Shown: positions 23,937 to 35,930, numbered from the stretch's first letter. The stretch: DNA of 64,000 nt from Nemophila menziesii (GCA_029959085.1 JARWIR010000012.1:25774590-25838589), one strand, 5' to 3'. Notes: generated by a model not told the origin, from the letters alone. Numbers and translations: made by a program.

Positions 23937-24139
23937 TTTAGGAAAGCTCACATCAAGCTTTCACGTAACAAATTGTGCTTTAATTCACTATGAAAACATC
24001 ATGAATATTGATGGAGCTCAAGTAACTCCAAAATAACACCTAATATATACACGAAACAAATACTACTAGTTTATGTTAAGTATATTTGGCTTGTTCCATG
24101 ATTAATGGACCAAGAGAGACATTAAACCTAACTTTAATC

Positions 24140-24329
24140 CAACCTAACAAAAATATACACACTGACAAAATAACCTAACTTTATTTTTCATACATTTGAG
24201 GGTTAAAGCCAAAGTTGAATACATCAACTAATCCCTCATTGAGGGTCTAAAACTAGTCTAGGATACATACAACCACTCCTACGTACAACCTAACAAAAAT
24301 ATACACACTGACAAAATAACCTAACTTTA
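24140..24329. repeat. 44-bp direct repeat pair
   Basis: 24140-24183 and 24286-24329 are identical copies containing CCTAACAAAAATATACAC, separated by 102 bp. This could be a tandem duplication with a later insertion, or a template-switch product. Confidence 0.85.
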
Positions 24330-24760
24330 CCCCAAACAAGATTACACAACTCTCTATTTCGCCCCCATGCTTCCCAGTCGAATTAACCGCCAGGCTTTTC
24401 AAGTCCACACTAGTTGCAACTCCCCATCTGATGAGCTAAAGATATAGGTGTCGAAGATTTGTTAATTCCACTGATCTCTCTTCTTTCACAAACCTCGCAC
24501 AACTCATCTGAATCAGCTTGTTTCAACTGATGTGATTAGTTATAATTTGTTCAACTCCAGTAGCAACCAAGATCCCAAGGACCTCTTCTAACCCCTTATG
24601 CAATTTCTCTTCATCTGTCGTTTCGATCTTGTAACTTATTGACATTTGTGAAACTGTTCCCGAACCTTTATCTCTTTCCAAAGCAAAACATACAGGTGCA
24701 AAGTTGGTTTCTGAATAATAGAAACTGAGAAACATAGACTAATCTACTTATTTCGACATT
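24330..24760 (-). pseudogene. relic of long-chain alcohol oxidase (FAO-type GMC oxidoreductase)
   Basis: The minus strand codes for ALERDKGSGTVSQMSISYKI and LHKGLEEVLGILVATGVEQI. These correspond to the C-terminal part of plant membrane long-chain fatty alcohol oxidases (family pattern R[DE]xGSG, ISYxI, EExLxxGxExxLRILxAAGAxEI). Further down, across stops, LAHQMGSC and a WEAWG-like stretch match the family's AHQMGSCRMG and ESWEA motifs. Only about 150 residues of a protein of more than 700 remain, with stops and frame changes. A diverged last exon of a functional gene is unlikely. Confidence 0.6.
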
Positions 24761-25635
24761 GTTGTCATTATTTCTCCCTCATAGCTCTCTCTTTCTCGGA
24801 TTCTGGCATTGGATTCGATAAAGAGTCGTTTGCGAAATATCCTTACCACTAGATGGAGTTAAAGGTCTTTCCCAACATTCAGATTTTGCAAGCCACATTT
24901 TTTAGCTACAATAGTCACCTTAAGATTAATTTTTTTACACCCTGACTGAAATATAAAAGAAACCCCTGAATCAACATTTTTACATTCTTAATTGGAGGAC
25001 CTATGGTAGCAGATAAACTTCAAAGTCATCAATAACTTCAATATTTCTACGAAATTGCACAGTTCTGTTGACAATTTACCAAAATTACCCGACGCATAGG
25101 TTCTTAACAGATTTTCGAGCTTATAAACTATTTCTTTTGTTTAATTGTTTGATTCTGGTAAGCACTCATTTACATTAGCGTAAAATAACATTGGATTGGT
25201 AGCCTTAAGTTGTTACCACGTTGTTCTGATAAACTAATTAAAATTGAAATGAATTTCATACTTATCTGAAATTAGTAGTAAGTAGAAGTAAGGAGGAGGA
25301 AATAGAGCCTGAAATTAAATAGAAACAATAATGTACACATAAATTATGAACAGAGAATTATACATACACTCACTATCGAAAGTGAAAAATATTGACTTTG
25401 TAGAAAAAATCCTAGCATATTCCTGAATATTCCTAATTCCAAGCAAAACCAAATTCTAAAACGTTGACAAGAGTGGTTCGCATTAAGCAACTCTATCTCT
25501 CTCAATCTTGCACCTAGCCATGTCTATGTGACTTTGCTCAAAGTTTTAAATCAAACCATCACAATAAACATTTACCAAATCTAATGGTTTCGTATTACCT
25601 AATAATCATTATATAACATTCCACCTAATATTTAT
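24761..25635. other. intergenic, no gene seen
   Basis: AT-rich; includes the probable SAUR 3' UTR next to 25635. No other feature recognised. Confidence 0.5.
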
Positions 25636-26028
25636 CTATAGAAATTCTTGTACCATGTCTCCAAAATCAAATCTTTTGTTGCAACACTCGACCGCATTTA
25701 CAACTTCTTGAAATGCCGGGACACTACACGGTAACACCAAACCATTCATTTGTTGAAACCCAAACTCTTCATACGATTTCTCTAACAGAATTTTGAATAA
25801 TGGGTGAGAAAGGTAGCTCGTTGGCACAACAAATCGTTGTCTTACCTCACCTACGTACACAACAAAAAACCCTGTAGGTGTTTTGCATGAAGGTGATCCT
25901 TCTTGATTATCATAAAGATCACATTTTCTAAGTAAACTCTCATTTTGCGATGGATGATCACGCCCTGTATTGCTCTTGACCTTAACCATTTTGGCTAATT
26001 TCTTCACAACAATCTTCTTTCCTAACAT
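25636..26028 (-). CDS. SAUR-family auxin-responsive protein
   Basis: Intronless 130-aa protein. The SAUR domain spans roughly residues 50-120: TPTGFFVVYVGEVRQRFVVP, then SYLSHPLFKILLEKSYEEFG and a final CSVPAFQEVV. Small auxin-up RNAs inhibit PP2C.D phosphatases and so promote plasma-membrane H+-ATPase activity and cell expansion; this is family knowledge. The N-terminal MLGKKIVVKKLAKMVKVKS is basic, as in many SAURs. The ATG at 26028 is the first in frame, 73 bp below a TATA box and after a CT-rich leader. Length and domain look intact. Which SAUR clade it belongs to cannot be told without a tree. Confidence 0.92.
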   Translation of the reverse strand: MLGKKIVVKKLAKMVKVKSNTGRDHPSQNESLLRKCDLYDNQEGSPSCKTPTGFFVVYVGEVRQRFVVPTSYLSHPLFKILLEKSYEEFGFQQMNGLVLPCSVPAFQEVVNAVECCNKRFDFGDMVQEFL

Positions 26029-26100
26029 TTTGGTGTGTTTTGGAGAGAGAGAGATAGAGAGAGAGGTTGAACTTGAAGAAGAAAGAGCGGGTGGGGATAG

Positions 26101-26108
26101 TTTTTATA
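26101..26108 (-). promoter_or_regulatory. TATA box of the SAUR gene
   Basis: The minus strand reads TATAAAAA, 73 bp before the SAUR ATG. The leader between them is a CT/GA-rich tract, common in plant core promoters. Confidence 0.65.
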
Positions 26109-26375
26109 TTGTGATGGAGGGGTCCGATTTTGACCTTTATGTATGATTGTGGTAGACTTATTCGGCTCTTGGAATTTTCTTTTGTCTCATCAGATAGTCT
26201 TTTTTATATTATTGGATCGACTAATCATAAAGTTAAAAGACAATTAATTATCATTAATATTTTCTTTTGTATAAAAATATGTTTGATTAGTTAAATTATC
26301 CAATTAATTATCAATACTTTCTCTCTTTCAAATTTGAACCGTGTCATAAGAATATATGCTTGTTTTAGTTGGTAC

Positions 26376-26413
26376 TCCCTTAGTCTTTTTTTTTTTACTA
26401 AGATCCCTTAGTC
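26376..26413. repeat. TCCCTTAGTC duplication around an oligo-T insert
   Basis: TCCCTTAGTC at 26376-26385 and 26404-26413 flank T11-ACTAAGA. It resembles the tail-only scars elsewhere but abuts the tail of the next LINE, so assignment is uncertain. Confidence 0.4.
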
Positions 26414-27840
26414 TTTTTTTTTTCATACACGAGAGGCTTTAGAAGCCGTTAAGCAATAATAAAATTACAAAGGATATACCATCCATAATGTGGAGTAAGT
26501 ACAACCCTAGCGGTTGCCCTACCACACCTATCACTTATTAGAATAGTACGTAGATAATCTGGGGGGTCATGAAACATCACGGGTTGCGAGCTCAGCGTGG
26601 CACCCTCCTTTGCTAACCAATCTGCACATATGTTTGCTTCGCGATATATATGAGACACTTTAAAGTTCGGGGATTCGAGTAACATTTTCCAGCATTCTTG
26701 AACGATTGAAACGAAGCGACTTCCTGAGTTCCCACCGCCCTTCACTAGCGCGTGGAACTCCTTCGAGCCCTTATCAAGGAAGGTGATCCGACCTCCCACC
26801 GCCCTTCACTAGCGCGTGGAGGTCCTCCGAATCCGTTTCAATACTAAATTCTGTATACCCTTTCAAAATTGTCCATCTCAGACCAAAATGCATACTAAGT
26901 AGCTCGGAAATGAACGGTGAATCATAGAGACAAGGACCCGCATATCCTGCAATAAATGACTCATTATTATCTCTCAAAACACCCCCGATGCCTGCTATAC
27001 CAACGGATATATTAAAACAACCATCCGTATTTAATTTCAAACCATCAAGGGGTTTAACCCATTTTACCAACGTGTTTTTAGCTAAAGTAATAATTCCACC
27101 GTCCAATTCTCTACCCCATGCAAGGATAAAGCTCTTGGCCAAAGCTGTTATTTCCCTCCAAAGTCCGTTCTTGTAGGGAAAGGTAGTAATATTGCTGAAA
27201 ATCATGTTGTTTCGTTTGGTCCAAATGACCCACATAGGTGCTATAAATATGTAGGGCCATTCAAACCCCGCTACACAAAGTTTAGTCGATAAGTGTCCCT
27301 CCAGCCACGTTTTTAAAGCTTCTCGAGTTCCTGGAATTTGGCTCATTTCTGTAGAAAATGCAGCACCTGTTGCGCTTGTGTATTCTGCAGAATTTTCTGC
27401 TTCGCAAGACAGCTGCGCCACCTGGTTCAGCTTCTTTATTGATTCCCAAATAGCTGTTGTCCTCCAAATCTGCGCCTGGTCTCCAACTTCAATCTCATCC
27501 AACAGCGTCCAGTCTTGTCCTGAGCTGCTCCCGGATCTCCTAAACGTCGTGGCACCTGTTTGTCGATTCACATCTGCAGCCAACCCAAGTGAAGACCAAA
27601 AAGTACACGCAATTTTACAACTTACCAATATATGAAATAGACTTTCTGAGCTCGCTCCACATAGTTCGCATCTTTTTGAATTAATAATATTTCTTTTCCA
27701 TAAATTCTCCGTGGTGGGTAACTTGTCTAGAGCAACACTCCATAAGAAGACCCGGGCTTTTTGCGAGCATTTTACCTTCCAAATGAGTTAGGATATTGTT
27801 TCGGTACACTTCATGGTGGAAGGAACAGACTAAGAAGCAA
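26414..27840 (-). pseudogene. L1-type LINE 3' fragment (zf-RVT and RNase H)
   Basis: 5'-truncated LINE in minus orientation with a polyT (its A tail) at 26414-26423. The frame enters near 27795 with the zf-RVT motif (CELCGASSESLFHILVSC). A long variable spacer, a WTKRNNMIF stretch and an RNase H domain follow: LNTDGCF, ISELLSMHFGL, IETDSEDLHALVKGGG and HIYREANICADWLAK hold the Asp/Glu/Asp/Asp set. A 64-bp tandem duplication disrupts the RNase H: the stretch coding HALVKGGG is present twice (26731-26756 and 26795-26820), with a stop between. No target duplication is certain. Confidence 0.85.
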
Positions 27841-28499
27841 AATATTTGTTCAAATCTTTTTAAGGGAAAAAACTTTAGGTTTTGTTTAGTTTGTGAAAAT
27901 ATATTCTGTTTTTGTTTTTAAATATATCTTTAAAAAAAAATTGTTTTTAGTTTAAATTTTTTAAACATATACATCAATTTTATTTTTTAATATGACACTA
28001 TTTTCATTTAATTTTATAAAAAATTGTATTCATTTTCTTCAATTATACATATTTTTATTAAAATTGTTAAAAATATAAAAAATAAAAACAAAAAATAGCC
28101 ATTATTTTCATGAACCAAATAAAATCTTAGAGTTTTGTCTTTTCTTCACAAATATATTTTTCATCCTCTAATCCCTCCTAAAATAAAAATTAGCCTAAAA
28201 TTTTTTTGGCCACCTCTACTAGGTTTTTTAAATTTCCATTCCCAAAAATAAATAGTGGCCTTGACATGGTGCCATAACGAATTTTTTTTTTTTTTTGGCT
28301 AGAGTTCAAAACAATAGAATGGATTGGTTCAAAAAAGAATTACAGAATTACATGAAAAAAATCCTAAAAATATGAATTGATAGAACGGCGAATGGTTAGT
28401 GGAAAACTACTTTCTCTTTCTTAAAGGCTACTCTAACATCTCTTTAAACTATCTTGGTGTTTCATTTATGTGTCACGAAAAGTTAATCTGAGTTAATAC
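27841..28499. other. intergenic with an oligo-T tract
   Basis: AT-rich. T16 at about 28282-28297 followed by ggctagagttc may be the tail of another small minus-strand retroposon; no flanking duplication was found. Confidence 0.4.
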
Positions 28500-28781
28500 A
28501 AGTTCTTATAAGAACTTGTCCTTCCAATTATAAACGTTAATATTAGATAAATAATATGTTTAATTTCTAATTGTAACCTGTTAAATGATAGAAGAAGAAA
28601 AGAGAAGCCATTAATGGCGTGAAGAGAAGCTTAAGAAGATGAAGAACAGAGAGGAGAGTGTGAAGAAGATGAAAGTTGTTTTATTAAGTTCTATCAATGT
28701 AGTACACACGTATATATATATACATTTCAGCTTGTATTTCATCTAATTACAACTGTAACTGGTCTAATAGCTGTTATAACA
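28500..28781 (-). repeat. probable 3' LTR region of copia element B
   Basis: On the minus strand this follows the end of the RNase H reading directly and starts TGTTATAACAG. It holds a TATA-like run (28709-28722) and a CTTC-rich leader, as in copia LTRs. No second copy is available to fix the ends. Confidence 0.4.
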
Positions 28782-28809
28782 AACTAACTAACAACTTCTA
28801 ACTAACTAA

Positions 28810-31800
28810 CTATTTACACAAAAGTCCTTCATCTTTAGCTTTGTCTATTTTCTTCATTTGATTTTGTTCTACTAATGAGTTCATACTCCAAGATCTCCCC
28901 ACAAGCGGAAGATGGATGTTAGTAAGATTCAGCTTGCTAATGTTGTTATGAAAAGCAAGAGAACCTAATGGCTTAGTGAATATATCAGCCAACTGTAATG
29001 AGGAAGGAATAAAAAAAATAGCTTGATAGTTCCATCATGAATTTTTTCTTGTGTGATTTTACAATCAATATCGAAGGGTTTAGTTCTTTCATGTTGAATT
29101 GGATTAGTAGACATAGCAATTGCAGATTTACTATCTGAGTATACATGAGCTGAAGATTGATGTTAAATACCATAGTCATTTAGAGCATACAATAACCACT
29201 GAATTTCACAAGTTGTAGTTGCGAGAGCTCTGTAGCTTCGGCTGAGGATCTACTAATGGTGGATTATTTCTTACTCTTCCATGAGATCAAAGAATCACCT
29301 AAGAAGATACAATAGCCTGTGATACTTCTTCTTGAGTCTAAACATCCGGCCCAATCACTATCACAATATGCTTTTAATTTGATAGCTGAAGTAGAGGAGT
29401 AAAATATACCTTGTCCAATAGTTAGTTTAAGATAACGCAAAACACGTTGTGCAGCGTTCCAATGATTTATTGAAGGTTTAGAAAGAAACTGGCTTAAGCA
29501 AGTTATAGAGTAAGTCAAATCCGGTCTAGTAATAGTTAGATATAACAATCTACCAATCAATCTTCTGTAGGATGATGCATTATCTAACAAGTCAGTTTCA
29601 TCTTGTTTGAGTTTCAAAGTTGACTCCATTGGAAAAGCAACAGGTGTAGATCCAAGAACACCACATTCATTAAGTATGTCAAAAGCAAATTTTCCCTAAC
29701 ATAGTGAAATGCCCTTAGTACTTCTTGCAACTTCAATTCCAAGATTTTTTTTAATTCTCCTAAGTCTTTAATAGTGAATCCTGAGTGAAGGAAGAGTTTG
29801 AGTTTGTTGATTTCAGATATAGAGCTACTAGTGATGATTATATCATCTACATATACAAGTAGTGCAATGAAATCTGAAGAGTTTCCTTGAGTAAATAAAC
29901 TGAAGTCACTATTTGAATGTATAAAACCATAGGCAACAAAAGTAGTAGAAAGCTTAGCAAACCATTGTCTTGAGGCTTGCTTTAATCTGTATAAACTCTT
30001 GTTTAATCTACATACTGAGTTAGGAGGAGCATTTAGACCATGAGGTACCTTCATGTACACTTCTTCATTTAAATCTCCATGAAGGAATGCATTGTTTACA
30101 TCAAGTTGGTGTAATCGCCATTTATTTGAAGAATCAAGAGCAAGCATTAGTCTTATAGAGGTAACATTTGCAACAAGTGAAAAGGTATCAAAGAAATCCA
30201 AACCTTCTTGTTGATTGTAACCTTTAGGAACAAGCCTTGCTTTATGTCTTTCAAGAGTACCATCTGCCTTGTATTTAAGCTTAAAAACCCACTTACTTAC
30301 AATAAGTTTCATTGTTTCAGTTTGAGAAACAATAGACCAAGTTTGATTAGCTTCAAGAGCTGAAAGCTCACTTTGAATGGTTTTCATCCACTCAGGTGAT
30401 GTTGAAGCTTGTTTCTAGGTTATAAGTTTAGTTTGAGAAGTAATAAAGGCTATGAAATGATTATAGGTTGAAGATAAACGAGTTGCACATAAGAAGTCTT
30501 GGATAAGATACAGACTAGAAGAAATTTTCTGAGAATTGGTTGAGGTAAGTGGTGAATAGAGAGCTTTTGTGGGACATATGTAATATTTGAGGTAGGCACG
30601 AGCATGTCTTGTTCTAGTAGGTTTGTGTAATGTAGTAGGATTGATATTTTGTGATGGAGGAAGGTTGGGTGAGGGTGGATTTTGAGGTGAAGAAAAAATA
30701 GATGAAGTGGTTTGTGCAGGAAGAGTTGTGGACTTTGAAGGTATCTCAGTGTAAGTTGAACTTGAAGGTGGGAAGAGGAAGGTATGAAGATTATTTGGTG
30801 GAGGGGTGTTAGAAAAAGGGAAGATTGATTCATGAAAAATAACATTCCTGGAGATGAATGTTGTATTAGTTTCAATATTCAATAATTTGTAGCTTTTTGT
30901 GTGTGGAGGATAACTCAAGAAAATACACTTTGTAGCTCGAGAATCAAATTTTGTTCTTCCTTGTTTTAAAATGGAGGCAAAACACAAACACCCAAACACT
31001 GATGACTAAATGTTGGAGGTTTATCATATAGAACTTGATAAGGTGATTTATTATGTAAAAGAGGAGTAGGTAACCTATTAGTAATGTGAGTTGAGGTGAT
31101 CATAGCTTCAGACCAGAATTGAATAGGAAGCTTAGATTGAAACATCAATACTCTAGCAGTTGTTAATAAGTGTTGATGCTTTCTCTCAACTAAACCATTC
31201 TATTCAGGAGTTTCAACACAGGATGTTTGATGAATAATTGATGTCTCCCTAATTGTTCTTATTTTCGACCTTTGGGAGACATCATTTTTTATGTTTAGTT
31301 TAATATTTTGATAGACTTTTGAGTTAAAAATGCAATAATTCGATATTTCCATTTTATTTCTAGTATTTTTGATTTATTAAACTTTTGCGCGTAATCTTGT
31401 GTATTTTAGTGAAAAGTTTGTAGGTTTTAAATATTAGCTAGGAATGGAATCCGAGAAGAGAGTCAAAGATCGTGATATGGAGTCAAGACTTGAAGATAAA
31501 TCCCGAAGGAATTTGATTTTGGAGCTGCAAATCTGAAAAATAGGACGAAGATTGCTGATTTCGAGGCACTTAAGAGATGATTTAGCCGCGGGCCTTTGAA
31601 TAGAAAACGTTTCTTATCGAGTTACGGAACTTTAGCAAGTGATTTCAGGTCAATCGGAGTTATAACGAATCGGCTAGAGCCGTTTTAGTGAAGGTGGTGC
31701 AGCAGTTACGGGATTTTGGGTTTAGAAATTGGGCTTTGACATTTAATTAGTGATTTATTCTTAAGTCCAAGCCCTAATCCGTTTTTCCACGTCTAAAATG

Positions 31801-33840
31801 AGCTCTTGACTTCTATTTTCAGGACAATTCACTTTTTACAAGATTAAACATCAGAGAGAAGCAACAGAAGGAAGAAAGAAGAAGCTGCAAGAGCTGGAGA
31901 GGGTCTATATCTCCGTTCTCAGCCATTCCAATTCCGGAAATTAGGTTTTCTTTATCTTTTATTTTGTAATACAATATGAATTCCATTACATTTAATTTAG
32001 TTTTCTTTTTAATTAGTATGAGCTAAACACATTTTAGTGATTGAGAATGATTTATGGGTGAATCTCAATTCTATTGAATTTCTATGTTTGATTTTGGGTT
32101 TCTTTTAAATTAAATTAGATTGGGACTTTTACTCTTTTCGATAAATTGAGATTATTTACTGTTTTTGGAGTCATGAACTAAGAACAGGTGTTAGTATTTA
32201 GGCTATTCCACATAAGTGGCGTGTGGATCATCCTGACGGAGGGTTTAGATACGTAAACATTTATTCAATCTAAAATAGAAGCTATTGATTCTGATGAACT
32301 TAGCTAATTTTAGGGCCAATGTGGTAATTGACTTAAACATCTAAAAGTGGATCATATTTACCCTGACGGGACTAGTGACACTCTAGGATAGCCTTATAGT
32401 CCACCCTGACGGGGGTATAAGGAATTTAGAATCCCGACCATTGTAATTGACCAATTTAACCCTTAAGTAACATAGGTTATAAAAAAGATTAGGAGGATCC
32501 ATTGCGTTCTCAAGTGCTACCTTCTCATACTTGTGTTTCACACTTATTTACTTGCGTCTTAGTATTTATTTGCATTTTCCATTTAGTCTTTTATTACTTA
32601 GAATTAATAAAACCAAACAACTAATCATATTATCTTTTTTGCTTTCCTAAGTGCAACCATTCATTATTCGATAAGCATTGTAGTTAACCAAACCGTCCCT
32701 GCGAACGATCCTAGAATCACTTATTACTACTTGGGACAACCGTATACTTGCGGTTGTGGTTCGATTACTTTTGCATTTATTTTAGAACACACAAAGGACC
32801 ACCAATAATTCCATTATTTAAATAAAAGGAGTGAAGATTGAATTATACACCATTGTCTGTTCTAATCTTCTTAATCTTGACATTGAATTGAGTAAGAACA
32901 AGATTGTAAAAAGATAATAAATGAGAGCTAACTTCAGATTTATTAGACATCATGTAAACCCAAGTACATCTTGAAAAATCATCAACAATAGTAAGAAAGT
33001 ACTTATGTCCTGTGTGAGAAACATGTTTTAGAGGACCCCATATATCACAATGTACAAGTTCAAAACATGAAGAAGACTTAGAATTTGAAACAGGAAATAC
33101 AAGACGTTTTTGTTTGGCAAAAGAACAAGTTTCACAAACATTAAAAGGCAAGAAATTAATAGAAGAATCATCTGTCTTCAAAGCTTGAAGCTTAGCTTTT
33201 GAAGTATGACCAAGTCTGGCATGCCAAATGTCTAACTTCTGAGTAGTAACTGAATAAGAGAAAGATGTTTGTAGAGAAGTGTGTAGATAGTATCAGCCAT
33301 TCACTTCATATGCAGTCCCAACCGTCCTCTTGGACCTTGAATCCTGCAATAAACAATGTGATGGGAAGAAAGAAACTAAGATTTGTGACTCCTTAGTTAA
33401 CTTTGAAATTGATAGTAAATTGTGTTTGAACAAGGGAACACAAAGGACATTCTTTAATGTGATTTGACTATTGATATATATATATATATGTCCTGTATAA
33501 TCAGCCGAAACCACTTGTACATTAGGTAAAGAGACAGAAACACTCGCAGATTGATATGAACTTGTATAAAATGAAGGTGAAAAAATGAGATGATCAGTTG
33601 CACCAGTATCTAAGATCCAAGAAGACTTAAGAGAATTACCTTCTTGAGTTGATACTTGATGAACTGCAGGAAGAGTAGTGGTTGAGTTATGAGCTAGAGC
33701 AATGAGTTTACTTGTCTCCTAAGGTGTAAACTCATAAGAGTTAAGTGATTTTGAGTCATGAGTTGGTTCTTGAGGAAATGTAACACAATTTGCCTTTGAA
33801 TTGGATGAGTTCTTCTTTGTAGATTACTTGATAATAACTC
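28810..33840 (-). pseudogene. Ty1/copia pol, decayed and split by a solo LTR
   Basis: Order on the minus strand: protease (WILDTGATDHLIFS, near 33600), pre-integrase (LLSISKLTKE; WHARLGH region), integrase (CETCSFAKQKRLVFP, HCDIWGPLKHVSHTGHKYF, IRTDNG near 32845), then the 1.57-kb solo LTR. The integrase resumes (VERKHQHLLTTARVL, SEAMITSTHITNRLP), followed by FGCLCFAS and reverse transcriptase (WVFKLKYKADGTLERHKARL, LHQLDVNNAFLHGDL, YVDDIII near 29840). RNase H follows (CDSDWAGCLDSRRSITGYC) and the end ADIFTKPLG near 28985. Stops and frameshifts occur at 33721, 32842, about 31200, about 31000, about 29700, 29264 and after. The gag half is not recognisable. Confidence 0.9.
31239..32804 (+). 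mobile_element. gypsy solo LTR with 5-bp target duplication
   Basis: Starts TGATGTCTCCC, ends GGACCACCA, and is flanked by ATAAT at 31234-31238 and 32805-32809. Both termini and several interior stretches match the LTR at 2612-4381 in the opposite orientation. No internal domain remains, so it arose by LTR-LTR recombination. It sits inside the integrase coding region of the copia element; removing it and one duplication rejoins the integrase frame. Confidence 0.93.
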
Positions 33841-34285
33841 AAATCACCATTTTCATTGGCAAGTTCTTCTTTGTAGATTACTTGACAATTAATTTTTTTT
33901 CTTGTCACACACATTACGTTTTCCCCACATATATTATTTATCAAAACATTCATTATGTTTCTTTTTTATAATTTCGTTTTGCTGAGACCGTACACTGTGT
34001 TTTCACTAATCCAACCCTGTTCAACACAATGAATAGTAATGCAAGAGCGTGGAATTTTGTAGAAAACAAGGTATAATTAATATGAGACCTTTATTTGATA
34101 TTCTAACTTTTAGTCTTTAGAAAATAAATCATGGATCTACCCCGATGAGGTGTTTTTGTAAGTTTTTCCCGGTAATAATAAAATACTTAAAGAAAAAAAA
34201 TTGAAAATGAAATGAATTTAAATAAAAATATTTTAACTCAATTTTAACTAAATTATATCACGTCATCATCATATGGGTAATATAG
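33841..34285. other. intergenic, possible 5' remains of copia B
   Basis: A 24-bp sequence containing TTCTTCTTTGTAGATTACTTGA occurs at 33808-33831 and again at 33862-33885. Beyond it nothing resembles copia gag or an LTR. Confidence 0.4.
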
Positions 34286-34921
34286 TTTTTTTTCCCGTTA
34301 CATAAGAGGCCTAAAAAGACTAGGAAGCAAGCTTACTAAACATTATTAACTAATATATGTGGGTCCTAGGCACGACCTAACCATAGCGATCCTTAGTTAG
34401 CAAACGCCATAGTACAGGCGGAGGGTGTCTATACGATCCGCACATCTGTTCGTTTCGCAAAAGCTCTAAACCAGCTCGAACCGCTCTATAGATGTTAGCA
34501 TGTCACGACATGTTCCAATAATCTCATTCGACACTCCTCTATAGTTCGCACCGCCCTTCACTAGCGCATGCAACTCACTCGAGTCAGTCTCGATGGTAAG
34601 TGTAGTATATCCTCGATGCACCGCCATATGTAAACCGACTTGTAGAGCAAGAAGTTCCGCTTCGAATGATATTTGCGCTACACAATTTCCTGCAAAGCCT
34701 TCTTGATAGTCTCCTTTATGATCACAAAATAGACCTCCTATGCCAGCTGAAAATTTAGTCGCATCATAAGATCCGTCAATATTTAACTGAATCCCGCACT
34801 CCGGCATAACCCATCTAACAAGAGTACTGCTGGCCGATGTGATTAAGCCACCATCCCGCTCTACTCCCCAAGCTCTCACATAATCGGTGGCTGCATTACA
34901 TATAATTGCGCCCAATTTCTC
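34286..34921 (-). pseudogene. L1-type LINE 3' fragment (RNase H)
   Basis: Short 5'-truncated LINE with its T-tract at 34286-34293. It reads AWGVERDGGLITSASSTLVR, then RNase H: LNIDGSYD, FEAELLALQVGL, IETDSSELHALVKGGA. After the stop at 34466 the sequence continues as a degraded CETNRCAD stretch where family members have YREANLCADLLAK. It is the same family as the LINE pieces at 26.4-27.8 and 44.9-48.5 kb. Confidence 0.85.
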
Positions 34922-35030
34922 AATGATTTTTTTAACTAGTTATAATAATAATAATCATTTTATTATAATTGAAAAATCATAAAACCTAGAGTTCAGTTCA
35001 CACATCAATACTTAAAACACATTTTTATAC

Positions 35031-35218
35031 AAGTAATGTTAGGTATCACCCAAAAAATTATCACTTAAACATCATTTATGATGTGACATTTAAATGGTGC
35101 AATCATGAAAAAAGGAGAAAAATGTAAATATGGAAAGAAAAAATTCATAATTAAACCATTTAACTAACACATCAGTCATATTTAGGTGATAGTTTTTGAA
35201 TAATATCCGACATTACTC
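35031..35218. mobile_element. MITE of AGTAATGTTRGG family, 9-bp duplication
   Basis: 188 bp with inverted ends AAGTAATGTTAGG and GAGTAATGTCGGA, flanked by perfect TTTTTATAC duplications at 35022-35030 and 35219-35227. The 9-bp duplication suggests a Mutator-like transposase. Same family as 36383-36563. Confidence 0.85.
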
Positions 35219-35660
35219 TTTTTATACTAATAAGAATCATAAGGTTACTAACAATTTATAATCATATTTAACCTGCTTATCATTGATTGTGATTGTGATA
35301 ATAAATTAAATTTAAGTTAGAAAAGACAAACCGTTTGTTATAACTATTCAATTATTGAATCAAAACCCTGTTTTTTGCTTAAAGTTCCATTCACTCCAAT
35401 AATCAATTAACTTTGGTAAACATGAAAATCAACAACCTCTTTGGTTCATCGGCTTGATGAAACGGCTGACGATATTTGTTAGGTTTACAAGTTACATCCA
35501 CTAATCATTTTTTTAAGCACTTACATCAATCATCAACAAATCAAATATCGAATAAAATATACTACAAACATTTATTTCCGACAATATACAACAAAGTTGT
35601 AACGATGAAATAGCGGTAGGTTGTATTATCAAAAATGCAAGCGGAATCTTGATCGATAGT

Positions 35661-35682
35661 TTTTTTTTTTTTTTAGACAAAG
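35661..35682 (-). mobile_element. tail-only retroposition scar, 22 bp
   Basis: T14-agacaaag inserted between TGATCGATAGT copies at 35650-35660 and 35683-35693. The minus strand reads CTTTGTCT plus A14. Confidence 0.65.
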
Positions 35683-35772
35683 TGATCGATAGTAGAATAT
35701 GGAAATATAACGCACGAACTCCAATTAAAGGGGGTTCTTAGAGTTGTTTTGTAAATAGATTAGCTAATGCTA

Positions 35773-35930
35773 GATATCATCCCAAATTGCATCGTCTTTA
35801 TATTGTTCTTTATGTAGACCAATCATAAAAGAGAGAGAAATTAATAAATTAGGAGAGAGAAATCACATGATTGGTCCATTTAAAATCCACCTAAGAAGGA
35901 TATAAAAGCGATGCAATTTGGGATGATATC
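35773..35930. mobile_element. 158-bp MITE with perfect 22-bp inverted termini
   Basis: 35773-35794 and 35909-35930 are exact reverse complements (GATATCATCCCAAATTGC outward). The core is AT-rich. A target duplication could not be set. Confidence 0.7.
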
